NCBI RefSeq assembly: GCF_017068395.1
Contig: NZ_CP070619.1
Span: 5,394,001-5,458,000 of the forward strand
Source of the DNA: Rhodococcus pseudokoreensis
Lineage (GTDB): Bacteria; Actinomycetota; Actinomycetes; Mycobacteriales; Mycobacteriaceae
Length of the DNA: 64,000 nt
Direction: 5' to 3'
Both the position numbers and the translations under genes were made by a program. The notes under the pieces are model-generated. The model was not told the DNA's origin. It saw nothing but the letters and a program-made list of their open reading frames with translations, and ran no database searches. Below are positions 1-9,008 of this stretch, piece by piece (the first letter of the stretch is position 1; every line of letters begins with the position of its first letter).

Positions 1-70
1 TCGTCGCTCTAGCCGCTGGTTGTCAAGGGCGGATGTGAAGTTTCCCATCGCGACCTGCCCTTGCGTACCG

Positions 71-84
71 ACCGAAGATTCGGT
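71..84. promoter_or_regulatory. Operator dyad upstream of paaJ operon
   Basis: The 14-bp sequence ACCGAAGATTCGGT is a perfect dyad apart from its two central bases and lies 36 bp before the paaJ start. The same ACCGA-N4-TCGGT pattern precedes paaA at 3803-3816. The repeat at both paa operons suggests binding of one repressor, most simply a TetR-type PaaR that would be encoded outside this window. The factor is inferred; the dyad is seen directly. Confidence 0.6.
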
Positions 85-119
85 TATTAATAGACGGCAC
101 CCCCGTGAAGGAGAAGACT

Positions 120-1340
120 GTGGCCGAAGTGTTTCTGGTGGACGGAGCCCGTACCCCGCAGGGTCGGTACGGCGGAGCGCTCGCAGGAGTGCGCCCCGAC
201 GACCTTGCGGGTCTCGTCGTGGCCGAGGCCGCCCGCCGAGCCGGAATCCCGGGCGAGGCCGTCGACGAGGTGATCCTCGGTGCCGCCAACCAGGCCGGCG
301 AGGACAACCGCGACGTCGCACGCATGGCCGTGCTGCTCGCCGGCCTGCCCGACAGCGTCCCCGGCTACACGGTGAACCGGCTGTGCGCGAGCGGTCTGAC
401 CGCCGTCGCGTCGGCCGCGCACACCATCCGCAGCGGCGAGGCCGACCTCGTGATCGCCGGCGGCGTCGAATCGATGACCCGCGCACCCTGGGTGATGGCC
501 AAGCCCGGCACCCCGTGGGCGCGTCCGGGGGAGGTGGCGGACACCTCGCTCGGCTGGCGTTTCACGAACCCGCGATTCACCGCCACCGACGCGGACGTTC
601 CGGCCGGCGCCGGACCGGACGTCCGCAAGGTGACGTTGTCGATGGGCGAGACCGCCGAGGAGGTCGCCGCGCTCGAGGGCATCACCCGCGCCGAGAGCGA
701 CGCGTTCGCGCTGCGCAGCCAGGAGCGGGCGATCGCCGCCGTCGACGCAGGCCGGTTCGACCGCGAGATCGTCCCCGTGCCGCTGCGCGACGGGGAACTG
801 ACCGCCGACGAGACCCCGCGCCGGGGAACCACCCTGGAGAAGCTGGGCAAGCTCAAACCCGTCTTCCGCAAGGACGGCATCGTCACCGCCGGTTCGTCGT
901 CGTCGCTGTCGGACGGCGCTGCGGCCCTCGTCGTCGCGAGCGAGGCCGCCGTCGAGCGGTACGGCCTGACCGTCCGCGGCCGCATCGTCACCAGCGCGAG
1001 CGCGGGCATCGCCCCCAACATCATGGGTCTCGGCCCGGTCCCGGCCACGCGGAAGGCGCTGGCCCGGGCGAACTGGTCGGTGTCCGACCTCGGCGCCGCC
1101 GAACTCAACGAGGCCTTCGCCGCGCAGTCGCTCGGAGTGATCCGGCAGCTGAAGCTGGACGAGTCGATCGTCAACGCCGACGGCGGCGCCATCGCGCTCG
1201 GCCACCCGCTGGGCTGCTCGGGTGCGCGGATCCTGCTGACGCTGCTCGGCCGGATGGAACGCGAAGGCGCCCGCCGCGGGCTGGCCACGCTGTGCGTGGG
1301 CGTCGGCCAGGGTGTCGCGATGCTGATCGAGGCGCCGTGA
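120..1340 (+). CDS. paaJ: 3-oxoadipyl-CoA / acetyl-CoA thiolase
   Basis: This is a 406-residue thiolase that would cleave 3-oxoadipyl-CoA to succinyl-CoA and acetyl-CoA, the last step of phenylacetate catabolism. Visible landmarks are the nucleophile Cys at about residue 89 in NRLCASG, the NEAFA motif, GHPLGCSGAR with catalytic His at about 362, and the second Cys at about 392 in LCVGVGQG. The GTG at 120 is chosen over the in-frame GTG at 105 because an AAGGAG ribosome site lies 7 nt before it. It is the first gene of paaJ-F-H-G and ends in a GTGA overlap with the next gene. The specific substrate is inferred from the operon; the thiolase family is certain. Confidence 0.9.
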   Translation: MAEVFLVDGARTPQGRYGGALAGVRPDDLAGLVVAEAARRAGIPGEAVDEVILGAANQAGEDNRDVARMAVLLAGLPDSVPGYTVNRLCASGLTAVASAAHTIRSGEADLVIAGGVESMTRAPWVMAKPGTPWARPGEVADTSLGWRFTNPRFTATDADVPAGAGPDVRKVTLSMGETAEEVAALEGITRAESDAFALRSQERAIAAVDAGRFDREIVPVPLRDGELTADETPRRGTTLEKLGKLKPVFRKDGIVTAGSSSSLSDGAAALVVASEAAVERYGLTVRGRIVTSASAGIAPNIMGLGPVPATRKALARANWSVSDLGAAELNEAFAAQSLGVIRQLKLDESIVNADGGAIALGHPLGCSGARILLTLLGRMEREGARRGLATLCVGVGQGVAMLIEAP

Positions 1341-2065
1341 ACACGCTGAAGGTCGAGGACCGCGACGACCGCATGGTGGTCACGCTGCACCGGCCCGCGC
1401 AGCGCAACGCCATCAACGCGGAGATGATCGCCGAACTGCACCAGGTGTGCGCCGTGTTGGAGGCGACGCCCAAGCCGATGCTGCTGACCGGCGAGGGCGA
1501 CCACTTCGCCGGTGGCGCCGACATCGCCGAACTGCGCGAGCGCGGCCGCGACGAGGCGTTCGCCGGCATCAACCGCACGCTGTTCGACCGCATCGCGAAG
1601 CTGCCGATGCCCACCGTCGCCGCGGTCAGCGGATACGCGCTCGGCGGCGGCGCCGAACTGTCCTACGCCTGCGACCTGCGCATCGCCACCGAGACCGCGG
1701 TGTTCGGGAACCCCGAACCCGGCCTGGGCATCATGGCCGCGGCGGGCGCGAGCTACCGGCTGCCGGAACTGGTCGGCAAGTCCGTCGCCAAGCAGGTCCT
1801 GCTCGGGGGCCGGAACCTGGACGCCGACGCGGCGCTGCGGCACGGACTCGTGATGGACGTCGTCCCCGCCGGCGAGCACGTCGCCACCGCCGAGAAGGCG
1901 ATCGACCGCATCACCCGCTCGGCGCCGCTGGCCCTGAAGCTCACCAAGATCATCGTCGACGCACCGGGCTCGCACCCGTTCGCCGACGACATCGCCCAGG
2001 CGGTGCTGTTCGAGAGCAGTGACAAACACGACCGCATGACCGCCTTCCTGGAGAAGAAAAAATGA
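1337..2065 (+). CDS. paaF: Enoyl-CoA hydratase (2,3-dehydroadipyl-CoA hydratase)
   Basis: A 242-residue crotonase-fold protein starting with GTG inside the paaJ stop codon (GTGA). Both catalytic glutamates of true enoyl-CoA hydratases are present: Glu at about residue 107 in GGGAELSY and Glu at about 127 in GNPEPGLG. The oxyanion-hole segment FAGGADIAEL is near residues 57-66. These two acids separate it from the PaaG-type isomerase encoded two genes downstream, so hydration of 2,3-dehydroadipyl-CoA (PaaF) is the best assignment. It overlaps paaH by ATGA, indicating translational coupling. Confidence 0.85.
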   Translation: MNTLKVEDRDDRMVVTLHRPAQRNAINAEMIAELHQVCAVLEATPKPMLLTGEGDHFAGGADIAELRERGRDEAFAGINRTLFDRIAKLPMPTVAAVSGYALGGGAELSYACDLRIATETAVFGNPEPGLGIMAAAGASYRLPELVGKSVAKQVLLGGRNLDADAALRHGLVMDVVPAGEHVATAEKAIDRITRSAPLALKLTKIIVDAPGSHPFADDIAQAVLFESSDKHDRMTAFLEKKK

Positions 2066-2916
2066 CGAACACAGCACCGAAGAACGTCGGCGTCGTCGGC
2101 GGCGGCCGGATGGGCGCGGGCATCGCGCAGGTCTTCGCCACCCTCGGCTCCACCGTCACCATCGCCGAGAGCGGCGACCGGCAGGCGGCCCTGCAGCGGG
2201 TGTCCGACGGACTCGACCGGGCGCACGAACGCGGCAAGCTCGGCGACGCCGACCCCGCGACCATCCTCGGACGGGTGTCGACGGTGGAGGCGCCCGACGC
2301 GCTGCCGTCCGCCCTCGATCTGGTGGTCGAGGCGGTGCCGGAACTGGTCGACCTCAAGCTCGGCGTGCTGGCGCTGGTCGAGAAGACCGTGTCGCCCGCC
2401 ACCGTGATCGCTACCAACACGAGCTCGATCTCCATCGCCGAACTCGGTGCCGCGCTGAACGATCCGGCCCGCCTGATCGGGATGCACTTCTTCAACCCGG
2501 TCCCGGCGTCGACGCTCGTGGAGATCGTGCGGGCCCCCGCCACCGATGCCGCGGTGGTCGAGAAGGTGCGCGAGTGGGTGTCCCTGCTCGGCAAGACCGA
2601 GGTGCTCGTCAACGACTCCCCGGGCTTCGCCACCAGCAGGCTCGGGGTGTGCCTCGGGCTCGAGGCCATCCGCATGCTCGAGGAGGGCGTCGCCGACGCC
2701 GAGTCCATCGACCGGGCCATGGAGCTGGGATACCGGCATCCGATGGGGCCGCTGCGGTCCACCGACCTCGTCGGCCTCGACGTCCGGCTCGCGATCGCCG
2801 AGCACCTCGCGAAGACCCTCGGCGAGCGGTTCGCGCCGCCCGCCCTGCTGCGCGAGAAGGTCGCCCGCGGCGAACTCGGCCGCAAGACCGGCCAAGGCTT
2901 CTATACCTGGTCCTGA
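2062..2916 (+). CDS. paaH: 3-hydroxyacyl-CoA dehydrogenase (3-hydroxyadipyl-CoA)
   Basis: A 284-residue, single-domain NAD-dependent 3-hydroxyacyl-CoA dehydrogenase, the length typical of HBD/PaaH proteins. The Rossmann loop GGGRMGAG is at about residues 13-20, the catalytic His is at about 142 in GMHFFNPV, and VNDSPGF supplies the conserved Asn near residue 190. The C-terminal domain ends in the usual GRKTGQGFY. In the phenylacetate pathway it would oxidise 3-hydroxyadipyl-CoA to 3-oxoadipyl-CoA, the thiolase substrate. It is coupled to paaF by a 4-bp overlap and followed 38 bp later by paaG. Confidence 0.88.
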   Translation: MTNTAPKNVGVVGGGRMGAGIAQVFATLGSTVTIAESGDRQAALQRVSDGLDRAHERGKLGDADPATILGRVSTVEAPDALPSALDLVVEAVPELVDLKLGVLALVEKTVSPATVIATNTSSISIAELGAALNDPARLIGMHFFNPVPASTLVEIVRAPATDAAVVEKVREWVSLLGKTEVLVNDSPGFATSRLGVCLGLEAIRMLEEGVADAESIDRAMELGYRHPMGPLRSTDLVGLDVRLAIAEHLAKTLGERFAPPALLREKVARGELGRKTGQGFYTWS

Positions 2917-2954
2917 GAGGCCACCCCACCACAACCAGCAGGAGGCGCATTCTC

Positions 2955-3746
2955 ATGAGCAGTAACGACGTGATCGGACTTTCCGTGGACGCGGGACTGG
3001 CCACCATCACCCTGCGCCGGGCGGGCGCGTCCAACGCGCTGGACCGCGCGGTGAAGGAACAGTTGCTCGCCGCGGTCGAGAAGGTGGCCGCCGACGACAG
3101 CGTGCGTGCCCTGCTGGTGGCGGCGGAGGGGAAGAACTTCTGCGTCGGCCAGGACCTGGCCGAGCACGTGGCCGGCCTCGAGGCCGATCCCGCACACGCG
3201 ATGGACACCGTCGCCGAGCACTACAACCCGCTGCTCCGGGCCCTGGCCGGGGTCCGGGTGCCGGTGATCGTCGCGATCAACGGGGCGTGCGTCGGGGCGG
3301 GACTCGGCATCGCCCTCGCCGGGGACATCCGGATCGCGGGGGAGGGCGCCAAGTTCGCGACCGCGTTCACCGGCATCGCCCTGGCAGGCGACTCCGGGCT
3401 CAGTCACACGCTCGTCGAGGCGCTCGGGGCGAGCCGTGCGACGGGGTTGATGATGCTCGGCGACCGGTTCACCGCGGCGCAGGCGCTGGACTGGGGGCTG
3501 GTGCACCGGGTGGTGCCCGACGCCGAACTCGGGGACGCGTCCGCCGCCCTGGCGCGGCAGCTCGCCGACGGTCCCACGGCCGCGTATGCGCAGGTCAAGT
3601 CGCTGGTCTCGGCGGCGTCCACCGGGCTGTCGGAGGCGCTCGAGCGGGAGCGTGCGGCCGCGGAGGCGCTCGGACAGTCGAAGGATCACCGCAGTGCGGT
3701 CGACGCGTTCCTCGCGAAAACCGCGCCCACCTTCGAAGGACACTGA
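2955..3746 (+). CDS. paaG: 1,2-epoxyphenylacetyl-CoA isomerase
   Basis: A 263-residue crotonase-fold protein. The oxyanion segment FCVGQDLAE is at about residues 62-70, and an Asp at about 146 in LAGDSGLS stands where PaaG isomerases carry their single catalytic acid. The Glu found in GGGxE of hydratases is absent (GAGLG here). That pattern supports ring 1,2-epoxyphenylacetyl-CoA to oxepin-CoA isomerisation rather than hydration. An AGGAGG ribosome site lies about 10 nt before the ATG. It is the last gene of the first paa operon; a PaaZ-type ring hydrolase is not in this window. Confidence 0.85.
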   Translation: MSSNDVIGLSVDAGLATITLRRAGASNALDRAVKEQLLAAVEKVAADDSVRALLVAAEGKNFCVGQDLAEHVAGLEADPAHAMDTVAEHYNPLLRALAGVRVPVIVAINGACVGAGLGIALAGDIRIAGEGAKFATAFTGIALAGDSGLSHTLVEALGASRATGLMMLGDRFTAAQALDWGLVHRVVPDAELGDASAALARQLADGPTAAYAQVKSLVSAASTGLSEALERERAAAEALGQSKDHRSAVDAFLAKTAPTFEGH

Positions 3747-3756
3747 CGTAATTCGG

Positions 3757-3776
3757 CTCCCGCCCTTGTGTGGGAG
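3757..3776 (+). terminator. Possible weak terminator after paaG
   Basis: A short G+C hairpin (CTCCC / GGGAG, 10-nt loop) lies between the paaG stop and the paaA promoter region. There is no T-tract, which is usual in actinobacteria. It is suggestive only, and read-through into paaA is possible. Confidence 0.3.
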
Positions 3777-3802
3777 GGGGCTGACATGCATACTTGATAC
3801 CA

Positions 3803-3816
3803 ACCGATCATTCGGT
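3803..3816. promoter_or_regulatory. Operator dyad upstream of paaA operon
   Basis: ACCGATCATTCGGT matches the ACCGA-N4-TCGGT dyad found before paaJ and lies 16 bp before the paaA start. Its position close to the start suggests repression by occlusion. The shared site predicts coordinated control of the two paa operons by one TetR-type repressor (inference). Confidence 0.6.
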
Positions 3817-3832
3817 AATAGAGGTAGGACAT

Positions 3833-4786
3833 ATGACCACGTCACACGCTTCCGATGAGCTGCAAACGCTCTTCGACGACACCATCGCAGCCGACCAGAG
3901 GGTCGAGCCCCGGGACTGGATGCCCGACGGCTACCGCAAGACGCTGATCCGGCAGATCGCGCAGCACGCGCACTCGGAGATCATCGGCATGCAGCCGGAG
4001 GGCAACTGGCTCACCCGCGCGCCGTCGCTGCGTCGCAAGGCGATCCTCATGGCGAAGGTCCAGGACGAGGCCGGGCACGGCCTGTACCTGTACTCGGCCG
4101 CCGAGACGCTCGGAGCCGACCGCGCCGACCTCACCGAGAAGCTGATCGAGGGCAAGCAGAAGTACTCCTCGATCTTCAACTACCCGACGCTCACCTACGC
4201 CGACGTGGGCGTCATCGGCTGGCTGGTCGACGGCGCCGCGATCTGCAACCAGGTGCCGTTGTGCCGCAGCTCCTTCGGGCCGTACGCCCGCGCGATGATC
4301 CGGGTCTGCAAGGAGGAGTCCTTCCACCAGCGGCAGGGCTTCGAACTGCTGATGACGATGATGCGCGGCAGCGACGCCCAGCGGGAGATGGTGCAGGAGT
4401 CGGTGAACCGGTGGTGGTGGCCGGCGCTGATGATGTTCGGACCGCCGGACGACCAGTCGCCGAACTCCGAGCAGTCCATGAAGTGGCGCATCAAGCGGCA
4501 CACCAACGACGAACTCCGTCAGCGGTTCGTCGACATGTCCATCCCGCAGGCCGAGGTCCTCGGCGTGACGTTCCCGGACCCGGACCTGAAGTGGAACGCC
4601 GAGCGCGGCGCCCACGACTTCGGGGAACCCGACTGGAGCGAATTTATGCAGGTGATCAAGGGCAACGGCGCCTCGAGCGTCGAGCGCGTCGCCAACCGGC
4701 GGGCAGCACACGAGAACGGGGCGTGGGTGCGGGAGGCCGCAACGGCCTTCGCCCGCCGCGAGAGCAACAAGGAGAACGCACGATGA
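3833..4786 (+). CDS. paaA: Phenylacetyl-CoA epoxidase, catalytic subunit A
   Basis: A 317-residue subunit of the ring 1,2-phenylacetyl-CoA epoxidase. It is a ferritin-like di-iron protein; the two EXXH iron motifs are visible as EAGH at about residues 79-82 and ESFH at about 162-165. Together with PaaC it forms the hydroxylase core, using electrons from PaaE. The ATG at 3833 follows a GAGGTAGG ribosome site; an upstream in-frame start at 3794 would place the operator inside the gene and is rejected. The end overlaps paaB by ATGA. Confidence 0.95.
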   Translation: MTTSHASDELQTLFDDTIAADQRVEPRDWMPDGYRKTLIRQIAQHAHSEIIGMQPEGNWLTRAPSLRRKAILMAKVQDEAGHGLYLYSAAETLGADRADLTEKLIEGKQKYSSIFNYPTLTYADVGVIGWLVDGAAICNQVPLCRSSFGPYARAMIRVCKEESFHQRQGFELLMTMMRGSDAQREMVQESVNRWWWPALMMFGPPDDQSPNSEQSMKWRIKRHTNDELRQRFVDMSIPQAEVLGVTFPDPDLKWNAERGAHDFGEPDWSEFMQVIKGNGASSVERVANRRAAHENGAWVREAATAFARRESNKENAR

Positions 4787-5088
4787 GCACGGACGACACC
4801 GCGGTGCGCGCGGACTGGCCCCTGTACGAGGTGTTCCTGCGGGGCAAGCGCGGACTCAACCACGTCCACGTCGGATCCCTGCACGCCGCGGACGACGAGA
4901 TGGCCGTCCGCCACGCGCGGGACGTCTACACCCGCCGCAACGAGGGTGTGAGCATCTGGGTGGTGCGGTCCAGTGCGATCGTGGCGTCCAGTCCGTCGGA
5001 GAAGGACCCGTTCTTCGCGCCGAGCGGCGACAAGGTGTACCGGCACCCCACGTTCTACGAGATCCCCGACAACGTTCCCCACATGTGA
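4783..5088 (+). CDS. paaB: Phenylacetyl-CoA epoxidase subunit B
   Basis: A 101-residue PaaB protein, of normal family length, with the characteristic [20 protein letters not shown] beginning at about residue 12 and a KDPFF segment near residue 74. PaaB is a small structural subunit that bridges PaaAC heterodimers. It is translationally coupled to paaA by ATGA. About 50 bp separate it from paaC. Confidence 0.93.
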   Translation: MSTDDTAVRADWPLYEVFLRGKRGLNHVHVGSLHAADDEMAVRHARDVYTRRNEGVSIWVVRSSAIVASSPSEKDPFFAPSGDKVYRHPTFYEIPDNVPHM

Positions 5089-5137
5089 TCCGGCCCAGAC
5101 CGTTTCGCAGGCCGACGAGAATTCCGAGGATGTACCG

Positions 5138-6055
5138 ATGACCGACCACGACAACGCCTACGACGGCCTCGTCGACGAAGACAGCCACGGCCAGTGGGCT
5201 TTCGGCACCAGCTTCGACGACCCTTTGGCCGGCGTCGACACCACGGTTCCGGGTGACGTCGACCTCGCCGCACTGGCCGGCTACTGCCTGATGCTCGGCG
5301 ACGACGCGCTGATCAGCTCGCAGCGGCTCGCCGAGTGGAGCACGCGCGCACCGGAACTCGAGGAGGAGGTGGCGCTCGCGAACGTCGGCCTCGACCTGCT
5401 CGGTCAGGCGCGGCTGCTGCTCGCCCGGGCGGCCGCCGCGGACGCGTCGGTGGTGCCGTTCATTTCGGACACGAGCCCGATTCCCGCCGAGGACGCGCTC
5501 GCGTTCTTCCGCGACGAGAACCGGTTCCGCAACACCCGTCTCACCGAACTCGACAACGGCGACTTCGCGCAGACCGTCACGCGACTGCTGGTCTTCGCCA
5601 CGTGGCGGCTGGCCCTGTTCGACCGCCTGCGCACCTCCCGCGACCCCGTTCTCGCGGCGGTCGCCGTGAAGGGCGTCAAGGAACTCACCTACCACCGCGA
5701 CTACGCCGCCCGGTGGGTGGTGACGCTCGGTTGCGGTACGGCGGAGTCGAAGTCACGCATGGAGGACGCCCTCGCCCGGGTGTGGCCGTACGTCGAGGAA
5801 CTCTTCACCCCGACCGCCGAGGAACTCGCCCTCGCGGGTGTGGGTGTCGGCGTCGACCCGCGGGACCTCCGTGAGGAGTTCGACACCGTGCTCGCCCAGG
5901 TGCTGAAGGCGGCGGAACTCACCGCCCCCGAGGGCCGGACCGTCGGCACCGTCGGCGGCCGGGCCGGACGTCAGGGCCTGCACACCGAGGCCCTCGGACT
6001 GCTGCTCGCCGAGATGCAGAGCGTGGCCCGGGCCCATCCGGAAGGAGTGTGGTGA
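5138..6055 (+). CDS. paaC: Phenylacetyl-CoA epoxidase subunit C
   Basis: A 305-residue PaaC protein, a ferritin-like paralogue of PaaA that stabilises the catalytic subunit in the epoxidase. LAGYCLMLGDDALI near residue 45, EVALANVGLDLLGQAR near 80 and the ELTYHRDYAARW segment near 183-195 are family landmarks. A GAGGA ribosome site stands 7-11 nt before the ATG. It is followed after 1 bp by paaD. Confidence 0.93.
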   Translation: MTDHDNAYDGLVDEDSHGQWAFGTSFDDPLAGVDTTVPGDVDLAALAGYCLMLGDDALISSQRLAEWSTRAPELEEEVALANVGLDLLGQARLLLARAAAADASVVPFISDTSPIPAEDALAFFRDENRFRNTRLTELDNGDFAQTVTRLLVFATWRLALFDRLRTSRDPVLAAVAVKGVKELTYHRDYAARWVVTLGCGTAESKSRMEDALARVWPYVEELFTPTAEELALAGVGVGVDPRDLREEFDTVLAQVLKAAELTAPEGRTVGTVGGRAGRQGLHTEALGLLLAEMQSVARAHPEGVW

Positions 6056-6056
6056 C

Positions 6057-6566
6057 ATGACCACCGCAGTACGCACCGACGCCCGCCGCCTCGCCGAGTC
6101 CGTCCTGGACCCGGAGATGCCGATGCTCACGCTCGCCGATCTGGGAGTGCTCCGCGACGTCGAGGAACACGCCGACGGATCGGTGGTCGTCACCATCACC
6201 CCCACCTACTCCGGGTGCCCCGCCATGGCCACCATGCGCGACGACATCGAGCACACCCTGCAGGACGCCGGCTTCGGCAGCGTCGAGGTCCGGACCGTCC
6301 TCACGCCGCCGTGGAGCACCGACTGGATCAGCGACGACGGCCGGCGCAAGCTGCGCGAGAACGGCTACTCGACGCCGGGGCCCGCGCCTCTGCGCACGTC
6401 CGGTCCCGTCCCGCTGACCCTCACCGTCAAGCCGCGGGCCGTCACGTGCCCGGTGTGCCACTCCGCCAACACCCGTCTCGACTCGGAATTCGGGGCGACG
6501 CTGTGCAAGGCCCTGTACCGGTGCCTCGACTGCCTCGAACCCTTCGATCACGTGAAGGAAATCTGA
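6057..6566 (+). CDS. paaD: Phenylacetate degradation protein PaaD (MIP18/DUF59 type)
   Basis: A 169-residue PaaD protein with an N-terminal MIP18 (DUF59) domain carrying the DPEMPMLTLADLGVLRD motif near residues 18-34 and a C-terminal cysteine-rich tail. Five cysteines sit at about 131, 134, 150, 156 and 159 (CPVC, LCK, CLDC), suiting Zn or Fe-S binding. PaaD is thought to help mature an Fe-S centre of the complex, probably PaaE. It follows paaC after 1 bp and is followed by paaE after 2 bp. Confidence 0.92.
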   Translation: MTTAVRTDARRLAESVLDPEMPMLTLADLGVLRDVEEHADGSVVVTITPTYSGCPAMATMRDDIEHTLQDAGFGSVEVRTVLTPPWSTDWISDDGRRKLRENGYSTPGPAPLRTSGPVPLTLTVKPRAVTCPVCHSANTRLDSEFGATLCKALYRCLDCLEPFDHVKEI

Positions 6567-6568
6567 TC

Positions 6569-7666
6569 ATGACCACAGCGGTGTCCCCGAAGCCCGGTGC
6601 GGCGTTGCGCAACAGGGCGTTCCACACGCTCACCGTCGCCGACGTCGAATCCCTCTGCGACGACGCGGTCGCGGTCACGTTCGACGTTCCCGCCGACCTC
6701 GCCGACGAGTTCGCGTTCGGCCCCGGCCAGTCGCTCACCCTGCGGCGCACGATCGACGGCGTCGAGCACCGCCGCTCGTACTCCATCTGCGCGCCTGCCG
6801 GTTCCGCGCCGCGGGTCGGTGTGCGCGAGGTGTCCGACGGCCTGTTCTCGACGTGGCTCGTCCGCGACGTCCGGCCCGGCGACCGGATCGAGGTGCAGGG
6901 GCCGAGCGGAACGTTCGTCGCCGACCCCGAGGCCGGCGGTCGCCATGTGCTGATCGCCGCCGGATCGGGCATCACGCCGATGCTGTCGATCGCCGCGTCG
7001 ATGCTCGCCAACCCCGAGGCCGAAGTCGTTCTCCTGTACGGAAACCGGCGCACCCGCACGGTGATGTTCGCCGAGGAGATCGCCGACCTCAAGGACATGT
7101 ACGGGTCGCGCTTCGACGTGGTGCACGTCCTGTCCCGCGAGCCCCGCGAGGTGGAACTCTTCACCGGGCGCCTCGACGCCGACCGGTTGCGCGCCCTGTT
7201 CACGTCCATCGTGCCGCTCGCCGACATCGACCACTTCTGGCTGTGCGGCCCGTTCGGGATGGTCACCGACGCCGAGACGGTGCTCGGTGAACTGCAGATC
7301 GACAAGAGCCGCGTGCACCACGAACTGTTCTTCGTCGACGACGTCCCGCCGCCGATGGAGAAGCACCGCGAACCCGGTGTCACCGGGCCGAGCAGCGAAG
7401 TGACCCTCGTGCTGGACGGCCGCTCGACCACCGCGACGTTGCCGCGGGACGAGTCGATCCTCGACGCCGCCGAGAAGTACCGCTCCGACCTTCCGTTCGC
7501 CTGCAAGGGCGGCGTCTGCGGAACGTGCCGCGCGAAGATCACGTGCGGTGACGTGGACATGCGCCGCAACTACGCGCTCGAGGACTACGAGGTCGACTCC
7601 GGCTTCGTGCTGACGTGCCAGACCTTCCCGGTCAGCGACAACGTGACCGTCGATTTCGACGCCTGA
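6569..7666 (+). CDS. paaE: Phenylacetyl-CoA epoxidase reductase subunit
   Basis: A 365-residue flavo-iron-sulfur reductase that passes electrons from NAD(P)H to the PaaA di-iron site. The N-terminal FAD domain has RRSYSIC near residue 70, the NAD(P) domain has GSGITPMLSI near residue 130, and the C-terminal plant-type [2Fe-2S] domain has cysteines at about 312, 317, 320 and 350 (CKGGVCGTC plus a distal C). Gene order paaA-B-C-D-E is canonical. Confidence 0.94.
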   Translation: MTTAVSPKPGAALRNRAFHTLTVADVESLCDDAVAVTFDVPADLADEFAFGPGQSLTLRRTIDGVEHRRSYSICAPAGSAPRVGVREVSDGLFSTWLVRDVRPGDRIEVQGPSGTFVADPEAGGRHVLIAAGSGITPMLSIAASMLANPEAEVVLLYGNRRTRTVMFAEEIADLKDMYGSRFDVVHVLSREPREVELFTGRLDADRLRALFTSIVPLADIDHFWLCGPFGMVTDAETVLGELQIDKSRVHHELFFVDDVPPPMEKHREPGVTGPSSEVTLVLDGRSTTATLPRDESILDAAEKYRSDLPFACKGGVCGTCRAKITCGDVDMRRNYALEDYEVDSGFVLTCQTFPVSDNVTVDFDA

Positions 7667-7698
7667 CCTTACCCAGCCCGCCCACCCCGGAGACTAGA

Positions 7699-8997
7699 AT
7701 GACCAGTATCGCCACGCCCTCGCAGGACATCGAGTTCGCCACGCGCGACCGGATCTCGACGCTGCAACTCGAACGTCTGCAGTGGTCACTTCTCCACGCG
7801 TACACCAACGTTCCGCATTACCGGAAGGCGTTCGACGACGCGGGTGTTCACCCGAGCGACCTGAAGGACCTGTCCGATCTGGCGAAGTTCCCGTTCACCG
7901 CGAAGGCGGACCTGCGGGCCAACTACCCGTTCGGGATGTTCGCGGTGCCGCAGGAGAAGGTCTCCCGCATCCACGCCTCGTCCGGCACCACGGGCCGCCC
8001 GACGGTGGTCGGGTACACCGCCAACGACATCAGCAACTGGGCAGACCTGATCGCCCGGAGCCTGCGGGCCGGTGGCGTGAAGCCCTCCGACAAGGTGCAC
8101 GTCGCGTACGGGTACGGCCTGTTCACCGGCGGCCTCGGCGCGCACTACGGTGCCGAACGGCTGGGCTGCACGGTGATCCCGATGTCCGGGGGCATGACCG
8201 ACCGCCAGATCCAGCTGATCGAGGACTTCGAACCCGACGCGATCATGGTGACCCCGTCGTACATGCTCACGATCGTCGACGCGATGATCAAGAAGGGCAT
8301 CGACCCGTCGAAGACGTCGCTGCGGACCGGGGTGTTCGGGGCGGAACCGTGGACCGAGGAGATGCGCACCGAACTCGAGAAGCAGCTGAACATGGACGCC
8401 GTCGACATCTACGGGCTGTCCGAGGTGATGGGCCCCGGTGTGGCGATGGAATGCGTCGACACCAAGGACGGCCTGCACATCTGGGAAGACCACTTCTACC
8501 CGGAGATCATCGACCCGGTCACCGGTGCCGTGCTGCCCGACGGCGAGGAGGGCGAACTCGTCTTCACCTCGCTCACCAAGGAGGCTATGCCGATCATCCG
8601 TTACCGCACCCGCGACCTCACCCGCCTGCTGCCGGGCACGGCACGGTCGGTGCGGCGGATGCAGAAGGTCACCGGGCGCACCGACGACATGATCATCCTG
8701 CGCGGGGTGAATCTGTTCCCCACCCAGATCGAGGAACTGATCCTCACCGTCTCCGCGCTGGCCCCGCAGTTCCAGTGCATCCTCGACCGCCCCGGTAGGA
8801 TGGACGAACTGACCGTACGAGTCGAAGCCCGCCCCGACGCGTCCGCCACCGATCATCCCCGTTCCGCCGCCGAACTCCAGAAGCTGGTCAAGAACCGCAT
8901 CGGAGTGAGCGTGAAGGTGGACGTGGTGGCGTCCGGCGCACTGGAGCGGTCGCTCGGCAAGGCACGGCGACTGATCGACAACCGCTCCGCTCTGTGA
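7699..8997 (+). CDS. paaK: Phenylacetate-CoA ligase
   Basis: A 432-residue AMP-forming phenylacetate-CoA ligase, the first pathway enzyme. The nucleotide-binding loop SSGTTGRPT is at about residues 94-102, YGLSEVMGPGV near 235 and YRTRDLT near 305 are class motifs, and SLGKARRLIDNR closes the C-terminal domain. Length matches PaaK. It follows paaE after 32 bp and is probably in the same transcript. Confidence 0.93.
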   Translation: MTSIATPSQDIEFATRDRISTLQLERLQWSLLHAYTNVPHYRKAFDDAGVHPSDLKDLSDLAKFPFTAKADLRANYPFGMFAVPQEKVSRIHASSGTTGRPTVVGYTANDISNWADLIARSLRAGGVKPSDKVHVAYGYGLFTGGLGAHYGAERLGCTVIPMSGGMTDRQIQLIEDFEPDAIMVTPSYMLTIVDAMIKKGIDPSKTSLRTGVFGAEPWTEEMRTELEKQLNMDAVDIYGLSEVMGPGVAMECVDTKDGLHIWEDHFYPEIIDPVTGAVLPDGEEGELVFTSLTKEAMPIIRYRTRDLTRLLPGTARSVRRMQKVTGRTDDMIILRGVNLFPTQIEELILTVSALAPQFQCILDRPGRMDELTVRVEARPDASATDHPRSAAELQKLVKNRIGVSVKVDVVASGALERSLGKARRLIDNRSAL

Positions 8998-9008
8998 GGT
9001 GATCGAAG

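Noticed and set aside
365..2077. Long minus-strand open frame opposite paaJ and paaF
   Set aside because: It is a high-GC shadow: the plus strand encodes clear thiolase and hydratase motifs, and the antisense product has no recognisable family.
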